Assembly (NCBI RefSeq): GCF_032362555.1
Contig: NC_083514.1
Location: 8,789,001-8,853,000 of the forward strand
Source of the DNA: Amyelois transitella
Lineage: Eukaryota > Arthropoda > Insecta > Lepidoptera > Pyralidae
Length of the DNA stretch: 64,000 nt
Direction of reading: 5' to 3'
Shown here: piece after piece, positions 33,401 through 42,317 of the stretch
How the letters are laid out: every line of letters starts with the position of its first letter
How positions within the stretch are numbered: the first letter of the stretch is position 1
Notes under the pieces: model-generated
Databases searched by the model: none
What the model was told of the DNA's origin: nothing
What the model saw: only the letters and a program-made list of their open reading frames with translations
Position numbers and translations under genes: made by a program

Positions 33401-33700
33401 GATGGAGGTTTTTCCTTCCTAAACATTTTCTATCAGGCCCACTGTACCTACTTACCTACAATCGTTACTTTACTTTTTAATAAAAAAATACTTATTTTTA
33501 TAAAATAAAATTTGAAAGATTATAAACCTCCGAGTACCTACCTAAGTAGGTAATTACATTTAACTTATAGGTATATATCTGAAGATATGAATAAAAATAC
33601 TATTTGCCCTGAACTCGCACCCTTCGTGTTCAACCCAACTTTTATTTACATCATAAATACAAACTTACCCGGGTATAAACGATCCATTGGTCTGTGTCAT
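18448..33700 (-). CDS. CIMIP2: CIMIP2/FAM166-family ciliary microtubule inner protein
   Basis: Members line the inside of axonemal doublet microtubules in cilia and sperm tails. Five exons join in frame to 238 residues: 33700-33669, 20525-20424, 19847-19695, 19318-19122, 18680-18448. The family hallmark, a GYTG..P turn followed by F.[FY]G..YG, occurs three times: PGYTGHCPMLKFRFGKCYGD (from residue 11), TGYTGYVPGMNFRYGKSYG (from 85) and AGYTGHIPRIKGSEASLSQRY (from 174). Exon 1 (MTQTNGSFIPG) was found 13.1 kb upstream by the need for an exon ending CCNGG before a donor; it has a GTAAGT donor, the right phase, and restores the PGYTG motif. The intron between holds two unrelated genes. Paralogue (A, B or C) not resolved. 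The exon 1 call is the least certain part. Confidence 0.82.
20595..20757. repeat. Segment duplicated with 22930-23157
   Basis: In CIMIP2 intron 1. GACCATCAGATTAGTTTCGT and AATAATAAGAAGCGGCATCA recur with about 85% identity at 23068-23150, which is the 3' flank of the second TIL-like gene. Either an old tandem duplication of that flank or a mobile repeat; weak tRNA-like A and B box strings are visible on the minus strand of the other copy. Confidence 0.5.
21348..21400 (-). pseudogene. Remnant of a third TIL-like gene (last-exon end)
   Basis: About 50 bp resembling the end of the last exon of the gene at 21748-22544. Shared strings include TACGCGAAGCAGT and ATGC.GGGTGTG on the plus strand, in the same order and strand sense. 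It is too short and changed to code for the domain, so it reads as a relic of an extra tandem copy. Confidence 0.5.
21748..22544 (-). CDS. Secreted ten-cysteine TIL-like protein A
   Basis: Two exons (22544-22439, 21941-21748) joined in phase 1 give 99 residues. A hydrophobic signal peptide (MLNAFLIIFACCIDVEAS) leads to a mature chain with ten cysteines spaced C-x6-C-x3-C-x10-C-x8-C-x11-C-x4-C-x-C-x12-C-x5-C. The CxC-x12-C-x5-C ending is that of trypsin-inhibitor-like (TIL) domains; the first half fits less well. Protease inhibition is inferred, not shown. AATAAA lies just after the stop (21742-21737, minus). The gene is tandem with 23177-24637 and nested, same strand, in intron 1 of CIMIP2. 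Here the domain is on one exon, whereas its neighbour splits it. Confidence 0.82.
22930..23157. repeat. Segment duplicated with 20595-20757 (3' flank of TIL-like gene B)
   Basis: Covers the likely 3' UTR of the gene at 23177-24637, including AATAAA (23134-23129, minus). Its minus strand contains GGTTCGATCTCC and TGGTGCAGTTG, which resemble tRNA-type pol III B and A boxes, so a tRNA-derived SINE fragment is possible. Confidence 0.45.
23177..24637 (-). CDS. Secreted ten-cysteine TIL-like protein B with basic tail
   Basis: Three exons (24637-24547, 23901-23800, 23382-23177) give 132 residues. A signal peptide (MATRVAALLSIAFLVDS) is followed by ten cysteines in nearly the same spacing as its neighbour, including the identical string CGWSRCDC; both splice junctions are phase 1. 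After the last cysteine about 38 extra residues follow: a run of Lys/Arg (LRKKRRKNKRR), then RSPKRLRLEDEDDFFDKK. This tail could be processed by a basic-residue protease or bind polyanions; both are guesses. Gene A lacks it. The tandem layout with gene A shows origin by duplication. The family is read as TIL-like by cysteine pattern only. Confidence 0.82.
25137..25405 (-). mobile_element. Non-autonomous Helitron, family 1
   Basis: Complete ends on the minus strand: 5' TCTATACTTAATA preceded by A, and 3' GC-rich hairpin (CGACTTCGTC centre) then CTAG followed by T. 269 bp. Same family as 48265-50042 and 63596-63849. No coding capacity. Confidence 0.8.
26430..26545 (-). repeat. Repeat family A, 5'-truncated copy
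   Basis: (CATA)n run, then TCACGTCTATACCCCTTGCGG, GGTAGACAGAGCCAACAGTC and GATAGAATTGAGATTCAAAT; the distal half is absent. Confidence 0.78.
28463..28545 (-). repeat. Repeat family A, short truncated copy
   Basis: Only the tail-proximal 80 bp (ATCACGTCTATATCCCTTGC, GTAGACAGAGCCAACAGTCT). Confidence 0.72.
30790..32260 (-). repeat. Repeat family A copy split by a later transposon
   Basis: The tail-proximal part is 30790-30892 and the rest is 32127-32260. The junctions GTGACAG and AGGTTGCTAGCCC together restore the family sequence GTGACAGGTTGCTAGCCC, so 30893-32126 was inserted into a standing copy. Confidence 0.85.
30893..32126. mobile_element. Unclassified non-autonomous DNA transposon, 1234 bp
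   Basis: The host repeat gives exact ends: CCCAACAAACATTTAGGCG at the left and the inverse of CCCAAGTAACAATTAGGCG at the right, matching at 16 of 19 positions. The target duplication is AG, 2 bp (30891-30892 and 32127-32128). The inside has no long open frame; it is filled with degenerate units around TAGCGCTTA and AATTGTTACY on both arms, for example near 31243, 31417, 31787, 31852, 32047 and 32104. A 2-bp AG duplication does not fit Tc1/mariner (TA), piggyBac (TTAA), hAT (8 bp) or Harbinger (TWA). Confidence 0.75.
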
Positions 33701-34707
33701 GTAGCTGTGTTTTTCTCGGCTGCTCACATCTACCCACATAGCTTGTTTACACTGATGTTTACATGTGAACTTGTTTGTTTACGATCAGGCCATGGTGGCA
33801 GTAAGCGGTTGCTTGCCGAGGGGGCGACGCCAAGACTGCCGCGGACAGAGAAAGTGTCTTTACAAACAACTGTGGGTTTCTTACTTAAAATGCGCGCGCA
33901 TTTCTTATGTGCATCTCAAGCGGTGAGATAATAGAAATCGGATGGCAATAGTCATGATTTCTATAGTTATGTCCAGAGAAAAGTTTGAAAAGAATGTTTA
34001 AGTTTTAAATAACAAATAAGAAGAGGACCACTCCATATCTTTGGGTGGCGAAAAAGATGACTAAGGGAAAGACTAATAAACTAGGGATGACATAGGGAAT
34101 AAACTAGTCAAATAACGGAGTACGTGTAAGTACTTCTCAAAGGTATTTGTAAAATTCGCTATCCAAGCGGAAGCGAAGAAGCGGAAGGAACTTTTCTCAT
34201 GTGCCTATTTACATCCATGGAAGTTCGTGCCAATTTCAGTGAAATCATGTAGTACCTAGGAGTCCTAGGAACAGATACTTATTATAAGGCCTAGTCCTAC
34301 GCTAGGACTAGACCTCAGACTAAGAATCCGCTGTTGCCTCACTTCATCTTTCACTCATTTATAAATGGCATGCGATAGACAAAGATAATAAGTGAAACGA
34401 TTAAGTCCATGACGTAGGAGTTCATTTTTACATAGCCAATATGTTGGAAGTTCCTTGTTCAGAGATTAGTCCATGAGCGCAAAATTAAGCAAAACGTTAC
34501 TGGTAATGGCAACACTGATATGAAATGTCACTCAAATTCATTTTGTTGACACATTGACATGAATACAATCAATTTTTGCCCAACTCCTCCCTAGTCTTTG
34601 GTTAAATTGTTGTGGTTGTGAGTCAAGCTGCTCGTCGGTGTTTTATTCCATTTTGTTTTCAAATTGTGTTTGAAATATCTTGGAATTGATTGTGCAAATT
34701 ATGTAAA
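33701..34707. promoter_or_regulatory. CIMIP2/Abp1 divergent intergenic region
   Basis: 1 kb between divergent starts. A family-A fragment on the plus strand lies at about 34020-34110 (GGACCACTCCAT, GACTAAGGGAAAG). Upstream of Abp1, TGTCA/TGACA occurs three times within 34 bp (34526-34530, 34547-34551, 34555-34559), about 150 bp before its ATG. The CIMIP2 side lacks such a cluster. Confidence 0.5.
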
Positions 34708-37700
34708 ATGGCTATCAACTTAGAAAAACATAGAGATGCTTTAATAGCGGCGTGGAAAGACGTATTAGACGAGAAAACTGAAACCAACTGGTATGTATAG
34801 CTTTCGTTGCGGCGACCTACTTGCTGACGAAATTGAACAACTCCTGATTAAAATTATTAACGATGCATAAGCTTGGCACTTGCGTAGTTACCGTAAACGT
34901 GACAATGCAGTTGACTAATACATGAAGGATAATAACCCGGCGTTGGCCTGCTTATTTCAAATTTTAATGCGCTCCCTTATCAAATCGTTTTACTTGCCTA
35001 TGTGAAAGAAAACTGGTTTATTATAAATGAAATCTTTCAGTAGGATCTGGTAAAATGACATCATTACCAAAACACACACAATATATGAAGAAAAACTTAT
35101 TAAGAGCAGAACAATCTAGATGAATACTTTTAGTAATCGATTTTTTTTCACTTTTAGGGCTTTATTTGGATATGAAGGCTTAACAAATGACCTAAAGTTT
35201 GTCAGCAAAGGAGACGGAGGACTCCTTGAACTGATAGATGATTTTAACAGTGGTAAAATACAGTATGCCTTTCTGAAAGTGGATGTGCCTAGTGGAAGCA
35301 TATCAAAGTATGTGCTTATCAACTGGCAGGTATGTAGAGATAATATTCTTATCTGGTCATTCAATTTGAAGATATTTCTATTTTTAATTATTTAAATCAT
35401 TATTTTTGGAATACTGCCATTGTAACAAAAAATGGCATAACTAACTTTTTAAAACAAATTTTAATTAAAAGGCGTTTAATGAAAACATGATTTAGGTGCA
35501 ATAAAACCCTGTAATTTTAGAGACAATTATCAGCTTGTCCTTTTTGTAATGATGGCAGTATAAAATTATATTAAGCTGTATATGTTGGAATATCTATCAC
35601 CTAAAAGCAGAATCTCAAGTGTATTAGCCTATCCTAGCCTTCAGTAGGTACAAACCTAACTTTAAGTATTTCTTTGTTACCTTTTCTCACCGTTTACTAT
35701 GAATGGGCACAGTACTTTAGCTCTTTTCCAATTTATAATGTTTGGCTTAGTGATAGGATTGAGCAAATAGTGACAGGTTGTTAGCCCATCTCTTAAAATA
35801 GGAAACCTAAGTATATAAGCATATCCCTAAGTTGCTTTTTAAGACATCCATGGGAAAGAGATAGTGTGGTCCTATTTTTTTTTGCTATTAGTGTCAGGAA
35901 CCACACGGCAAACATCTGAATGTGGCCTTTCAGTCTTGATGATTGTTGGCTCTGCCTATCCTGCAAGGGATGATATAGATGTGACAACATATATATGTTA
36001 TGTCCCTTGTCATCTAGTCTCAATTATCTATTCATCTCACAGGGTGAAGGCGCGCCTACTGTCCGCAAAGGGACTTGCGCGAACCACATCAAGCACATTG
36101 CTCAATTCTTCACCGGATTCCACTTGACCATGCATGCGAGAACCGAAGATGACCTAGATGAGAAGGTTATCCTGGACAAACTGGCTAAAGCGGGCTCGGC
36201 ATTCAATTTCAAGCAAAGTAGGCCAGACGAACTGCCTCCAAGTGGACCCATTGGTACAACTTATAAGAAGGTTAATCCAGGTAAGTGGTCTTGCTTGCCA
36301 TGTTCTTATTAAGCAGAGGCTGGGTTAAAAGATTCTGCATATATTTGTGTCAGTTTCTTCTGTTTGGATTTGAATCCTGTGGAATTCAAACTAATATACG
36401 TATAGTCTTTGAGTATAGTCTTTGAGTTAGTATCTCGTAACACAAGTCTTGAACTTAGGAGAGTAACCCAATCTGTGTTATTTGTCCTGTATGTATTATT
36501 TGTTTGACTCTTATTTGTAAAGTTATTTTGTTTTAACAATCTCTTTGGTGTACCTTGTTACTATCAAAAGATTAGAATCTTTACATTTGCTCTATCAAAA
36601 GATGAAGAGGTTTGATACTTGGGCTGCTACCATACTTTTGAATAGATCAGTTGTTGTCATATTCTAAAGAACAATAGTCAGTCTATTCTGCCCTCTCTAT
36701 TTTGTGACATCAAGTAATTATTATTTACAAAATAACAATATGGCATTGTTTGGAAATAATGAATCACATCAAATTGTTTACCTTCTGCAAAAGGAAACAA
36801 TTTGTTCACAGTCTGTGTATGAGAGTCACATTAGATACATATTAAAGTTTATTTGATAATTTTGTGGAATGGTCAGTGTTATGTTTAGATTCAAAGGTTT
36901 TCCGCCTATGGTCGGGGAGGATATAAAGAGCAGGAAAAATAGTTTGAGACGAGGTTTGTTATTGAATATTGTTTGTTTGTATAAAATATCTATTATAAAA
37001 TGAATTGAATAAGAAGGGACACTTTGTAGCAAATAACACAAAAATTCAATAGCGGACTTATCCAATTTAGTGATCTCTTACTGACATTTCTCTACTAATA
37101 AGTCATAAGGTATTGTTGATTTTTTTAAACTCACGTTCCCACCCGGCACAGTGTTCTTTGTATAGTATTTTGTATTTCAATAATATATTGTCCCAAAATA
37201 TTGAAGTCTTCATAGAATAGATATCTATTCTTAAAATTAGATACAAGGTATAACTTATTGACATCACATAACTTAAATCTAATTAAATCTACTACCGCTT
37301 CCAAAGTGCATAAAAATCTATAACATGGTTATGGTTATGTTACTTGGCTGTCATAGATTTATGTATTTTTTCAGTCCAAGAAATAAATTCAAAAGAACGC
37401 GATCAGTTCTGGTTGAAGGAAGAACAAGAAGAGAAGAAGAGATTGGAAGCTGAGAGGAAAAGGAGAGAAGAGGTTTGCTCTAAGAAAAATTTCTTAATCA
37501 GAATCTTATTTAATTAATATCAACTGAACTCTTCTTGAGTAATGTACTTCTCTTCACTACTTAGTATAAAGCAAAGTCGCTGTGCGCGTCTGTCCCTATG
37601 TCTGTCTGTATGTATCTTAAAAACTACACAACAGATTTTAATGCAGCTTTTTTTATTAGATAAGAGGAAGGTTTATATAAATGCTACTCATGCGTAGCCG

Positions 37701-40700
37701 ATACGGGTCGGTAGTGCAAAATAACTTACTTGCCAAACTTTTAACTCCTTTAGACCTTTTGTTTGTCAAACACTCACCACTAGGTTTTTTTAAGTATTCA
37801 AAAAGACTTTTGTTTTCAGGAGAAAAGAAAAGCGGAAGAAGATGTCAGAAGACGAGACGAGTTGGAGGCGGCTAAGAGGGCTCAAGCTGAGGAACAAAAG
37901 TAAGTTATTATTTTAGCGATAAGTCTTAGTTTTTTTTCTGATTTTCTTTTTTGTTGGTGCAATAAAGAGTTTATTTTTCTGTCTATATGTGAAATTTCAA
38001 ACAAATAAACTTACTTTCGCATTTATAATACCTATTGTATTGTTGACATACGATAAAAATCCAAAATCCGCAGACCGACGAGAAAAAGTTCCAACTAAAA
38101 AAAAAAAAACGTTTTTCATGACGTATGTTTTGTGTCCATTAAGCAAAATAGCTGAACGTGGCCATTCAGTCTTTTCAAGCCTGTTGGCTCTGTCTACCCC
38201 GCAAGGGATATAGACGTGACCATATGTATGTATGTTCTGTGTTTTTGTCTACCAGAGCGGCCCCCGCCGACGCGGCGCCGGCGCCGGGCGGCAGCGAAGC
38301 CCTGCGGCGCCAGCGCTCGGCCGAGGCGCGCCGCCTCATCGGCGCCTCCACCGCCGCCGCGCGCGCGCTCTTCCAGCAGAACCTCAACCAGGGCCAGATG
38401 AACAACAGGTGTGTGTCTGCACGACATATGTTCACGTCTATATCCCCTGCGGGGTACACAGAGCCGTGTCATCAAACGACTTGAAGGCCAAGTTTAGCTA
38501 GGCTTAATGATAGAATTGAGGTTCAAATAGTGACAGGTTGCTCTATACATATACATATATGTGTGTCTATATCGAGCTTTTATTATGTTAAAAACAGCGT
38601 AAGGTTAGGGCTTCAACTTACCAGACCTCGTGTCTAGCCTTTTTTTTTGTCAGGCACCATTGTGGCGTTATAAGTAAATCGTAGGTTAGAGAGATGAGTG
38701 ATAATTTAATGATCCGTAATATAATTGTAACGACCTTTATGAGGACTATTTTTACATATTTAAAGAGGGCGTGGGTTGGGATATAGACACGAGAGCCAGT
38801 AAGTAGCTGCCAGAGGATAGTGAGCTCCTTAGCTTAGTGTGCGTTGTAGTAGACTAAAGGCAAAGGCCCGGGGCGTGCGCCCCGCCTTATGTAGGGCTCC
38901 CGGGCTGGGAAAGGGGCGCCTGGGAGACCGCAGCGGCACGATGTGAAAACTTCATAGATTGATCAATAGAATACTCTTTAGTGCACAACGAACTAAACGC
39001 CACCTACAATAAGCGATGAATTTAGCGTCACCTCAAGAATACAGGGTTTTCGCAAATCCCACGGAAACTATGGTTTCAATAATTCCCTTCTCCAGATTCT
39101 TAATCATATATTAAGTGATATTCAAATCAGTGATATAAAAAATATTAATTCAGTAGATAACCCGTGTAGTGGTAGTAAACAAGCAAACAAATAAACCTAC
39201 TTTAGCATTTATAGGTACTATTCTCTCTCACTCTTCGCGTCGTATTCCTCATTACTCGTCGTGACTCCCGCAGAATCATTTTTCTTTCTCACGATTTCTC
39301 ACATTCACTTCATTCACTTCATTACATATAAATTATATACATACATATAGTCACGTCTATATCCCTCGCGGGGTAGACATAGCCAACAGTCTAGAAAAGA
39401 CTGATGGGCCACGTTCAGCTATTTAGCTTTAAGATTGAAAGAAAATTATATTATGTAACTATTTAATTTCAGGACCAACTCGAGCATACCAGAGAAACCT
39501 GTCCGCAGTTCAGTGATAGCGCAACGCATCAACACGTTCACGCAAAACCAAATCGCTTCGCCGGTCACGACTACACCGCCGAAATCGCCATCAAAAATAC
39601 AACCAAAAGCGGAACTGCACGAGGAGACCATAGACCAACCGAAACTCAGTCCGATGAAGAACATAGACAAAATAAAATTAAGTCTGGAAAGTCCGTCGCA
39701 GATTCAATACGAGCCTATAATCGATCCGACAGTCGATTTGAGCCCAAGCACAGAAGAACCGAGCTCGTTCAGTGCCATAAACTATTCGGAATACAACGAG
39801 TATAGAGATATTGAGGGTAATCGTAGCGAGCCAATGATCAAACAGAACATTCTGGAAAATGATATGTTCGACGCGTCGTATTCTAGTTCGAATGAGAATG
39901 ACGATGACGATAGTGATAATAAGTTTAGCACGATCAAGAGGTCGCCGTATAGTAAGAACAATATCGCCGAGGAGAATAGGTCGGAATTGAGTAGACAGAA
40001 CACGGTCATAGAGAATGTTAATTATAAGAAGGAGAACGGCAATGGGACGCATGAAGGTATGTTTTTTTTTATTATAAAATTTTTTATGTGTTTTATTATA
40101 ATAATGTGCCGTGTGGTTCCCGGCACCAATAGAAAAAAGAATAGGACCACTCAATGTTTTTTCCCATGGATGTCGTAGAAGGCGACTAAGGGATAGGCGA
40201 TGGGCTGGCAACCTGTCACTATTTGAATCTCAATTCTATCATTAAGCCAAATAGCTGAACGTGGCCATTCAGTCTTTTCAAAACTGTTGGCTCTGTCTAC
40301 CCCGCAAGGGATATAGACGTGACCATATGTATGTATGTAATAATTTTTATTAATAATTTGAGTCTGAAACCACATTTTTCAATTGTTCGACATGAATAGT
40401 TAAGACGACAGGACTTTTCATCTTTAAATAACTCTTCAACGATAGTAGGAAGTCTAGTGATGAATAGTTTGGAGATGAAATCGACTAACAGCTTTAAAAA
40501 TATAAATTATGCTTTGAAACTGTTTGAAGCCCAAACGTTAATGGAATTAGAGACTCCTATTTATTTATCATTCTTGTTATATTTGTCTAGGACACATTTT
40601 CCCTGTTAAAATTGGGTTTTGGGTTGATAATGACCATGATACTCAAATGAAGTCAGGTGACTGCAGTCAACAATAGTCTTTTTTATGATTAATGCAGTCT

Positions 40701-42317
40701 AAATATGCAGTGCTGATTTCTAACGATATTATATATATATTAAATACGATATTATATGTAACTATCTCTACGAAAGTTTCAAGTGGTCTGCTGCTGCATG
40801 TCAGTTTGCATAATGTACTGTAGATGCACATGGAATACTTAATGAGTGAAGTATTGAGAATAATTACTTGTTCTACCTTTCAGATGTTTCACCTGAAGGT
40901 TTAGAGGAAGAGAGTACGATATACGAGGACTTGGACGATGATCCAGGTCTCACCGCGAGAGCTTTGTACGACTATCAAGCAGGTGATATAATATACTTTA
41001 TTTACATTGTTTTCTGACAATGCCGTGTGGATCCCGACATTTTAGAATGGGACCATTCCATACCTTTCCCTTGGATGTTGTGAAAGGTGACTAGGGAAAG
41101 GCTAATGAACTAGGGATTCTTGTAGGCGAAGGGCTATGCAACCTGTCACTGTTTGAATCTCGATAGCATCAATTAGCCGTACAGCTGAACGTGGCATATT
41201 GCTTTTTTCGAGACTGTTGGCTCTGTCCACCCCGCAAGAAATAAAGACGTGATTATATGTATGTATGTTTGTATCTCCAACTTCTTTTGACCAGTGTAAC
41301 TTGAAAGAGACTGAGGTGAATTGGAAAAAGTCAAGGTCCATTCAGACTTCTTTAATTTTCTAAAAGTGATTCAATGTTAACTTTAGTGTAGTTTGTTATA
41401 AATGAATAAATGATTATTTTTACAGCGGACTCGTCGGAGATTACATTCGACCCGGGCGACATCATCACACACATCGAGCAGGTATGTTGTTTGTTTTTCC
41501 CTTTCACTATATCAAAAAAAGAGAGGGATTACAGGAAAAATAGGATGAAAGTAATTTATCGTGGTCTTGGTTTATGTATGTATTTATGATATAATATATT
41601 AAGTACAATTTTTTTTTAACATAATATTATGAAAGTATTTTATTCTGTAACACAAGCCTTCAACTTTATTTGGGTAGCCCCAAAGAAAGTTGAAGGCTTG
41701 TGCTCAGTCCGTGTAATTTGTCTGTGCCATATATATTTATCTATTCATTATATTAGCTTTTACACGCAGCTTCGTCCGCGCGAGATTTTACGAGAGCTAT
41801 AGTTTTTACCGGGATGAAAAGTACCCTATATCCTTTTTCAGTCTCTTATTTTTAGATACGCAAAAAAGTTATTATTATACATTATATACATACATACATA
41901 TTATCTTTACCTTTATATACCTTTATATCCCTTGCGGGGTAGACAAAGCTGACAGCCTTTATAAGACTGATAGGCCACGTTTAGCTATTTGACTTAATGA
42001 TAGCATTGAGATCCAAATTGTGACAGGTTGCTAGCCCATTCCCTAAAATGAAAGTCTAAAGTTTATAAGCCTATTCTTAATTAGCCTTTTACCTACGACA
42101 TCCATGGGAAAGAGATGGAGTGGTCCCATCTGTTGGTGCCGTGTGGTTCCCAGAAAAAGAGAAAATTATTTTTTCGCATTTATAATATTAGTTGTTTTTT
42201 TATTTTATTTTATTTTTCCAGGTGGATGCGGGTTGGTGGCAGGGTCTCGGCCCACACGGCTCTTTTGGTTTGTTCCCCGCCAACTATGTCGAGCTTCTGC
42301 CCGCTAGGCTGCGGTAA
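34708..42317 (+). CDS. Abp1: Drebrin-like / actin-binding protein 1 (Abp1) homolog
   Basis: Adaptor linking F-actin to endocytosis. Ten exons join in frame to 552 residues: 34708-34790, 35158-35329, 36043-36280, 37375-37472, 37820-37899, 38256-38408, 39473-40056, 40884-40982, 41426-41481, 42222-42317. The ADF-H domain spans about 1-135 ([54 protein letters not shown], the last close to human FVLINWTGEGVNDVRKG). A charged coiled coil follows ([19 protein letters not shown]), then a Ser/Thr-rich linker. The SH3 domain at about 490-547 has ALYDYQA, the WW pair of GWWQGLG and FPANYVELL. Human DBNL has the same order and ending. AATAAA at 42843 could end the transcript. Exon 6 is strikingly GC-rich. 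Confidence 0.95.
35735..36000. repeat. Two family-A copies abutting in opposite orientation
   Basis: In Abp1 intron 2. 35735-35912 reads minus (GTGACAGGTTGTTAGCCCAT, ACATCCATGGGAAAGAGAT, GGAACCACACGGCA). It is followed at about 35913-36000 by the tail part of a plus copy (GAATGTGGCCTTTCAGTC, GTTGGCTCTGCCTA, GATATAGATGTGAC). Confidence 0.72.
37554..37714 (+). mobile_element. Non-autonomous Helitron, family 2, worn copy
   Basis: In Abp1 intron 4. Starts TCACTACTTAGTATAAAGC like the copy at 6441; the 3' end (CGGGTCGGTAG) has lost the exact CTAG. Confidence 0.6.
38137..38240 (+). repeat. Repeat family A, truncated copy beside Abp1 exon 6
   Basis: Tail-proximal 100 bp ending GACGTGACCATATGTATGTATG, just 16 bp before the acceptor of exon 6. 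Confidence 0.82.
38420..38550 (-). repeat. Repeat family A, truncated copy after Abp1 exon 6
   Basis: Starts 12 bp after the exon 6 donor (TTCACGTCTATATCCCCTGC) and stops within GTGACAGGTTGCT. Confidence 0.78.
38640..38945. other. GC-rich block in Abp1 intron 6, origin unknown
   Basis: An intronic stretch with marked GC rise near 38865-38940, including the palindrome GGGGCGTGCGCCCC (38870-38883). No open frame or family motif. Probably an old mobile element. Confidence 0.4.
39335..39430 (-). repeat. Repeat family A, truncated copy
   Basis: In Abp1 intron 6, ending 40 bp before exon 7: (CATA)n, TCACGTCTATATCCCTCGCG, GACTGATGGGCCACGTTCAG. Confidence 0.78.
40107..40340 (+). repeat. Repeat family A, full-length copy
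   Basis: In Abp1 intron 7. Starts TGCCGTGTGGTTCCCGGCAC and ends GACGTGACCATATGTATGTA. This copy best shows the element's own orientation: a defined start and a (TATG)n tail. Confidence 0.85.
41022..41275 (+). repeat. Repeat family A, full-length diverged copy
   Basis: In Abp1 intron 8. TGCCGTGTGGATCCCGACAT start, GCAACCTGTCACTGTTTGAA middle, TTATATGTATGTATG tail. Confidence 0.8.
41885..42155 (-). repeat. Repeat family A, full-length copy
   Basis: In Abp1 intron 9. (CATA)n, CCCTTGCGGGGTAGACAAAG, GACAGGTTGCTAGCCCATT, GACATCCATGGGAAAGAGAT. It is preceded at about 41755-41850 by a Helitron-end fragment (CAGCTTCGTCCGCGCG). Confidence 0.8.

Larger units (their letters stand above)
24638..33668. 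other. Distal part of CIMIP2 intron 1
   Basis: 9 kb of AT-rich intron upstream of the TIL-like genes. It holds a Helitron (25137-25405), family-A fragments (26430-26545, 28463-28545), a repeat copy split by a transposon (30790-32260) and no further gene I can support. The open frames at 26000, 27090, 31233, 31741 and 32476 lack family features and splice context. Confidence 0.55.

Noticed and set aside
33587-33931. 114-residue plus-strand frame
   Set aside because: Overlaps CIMIP2 exon 1 in antisense; no homology recognised.
38175-38501. GC-rich open frames on both strands, Ala/Arg-rich
   Set aside because: Shadows of Abp1 exon 6; only the spliced plus-strand frame keeps the protein in phase.
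39678-40211. 177-residue minus-strand frame
   Set aside because: Antisense of Abp1 exon 7 running into a family-A repeat.
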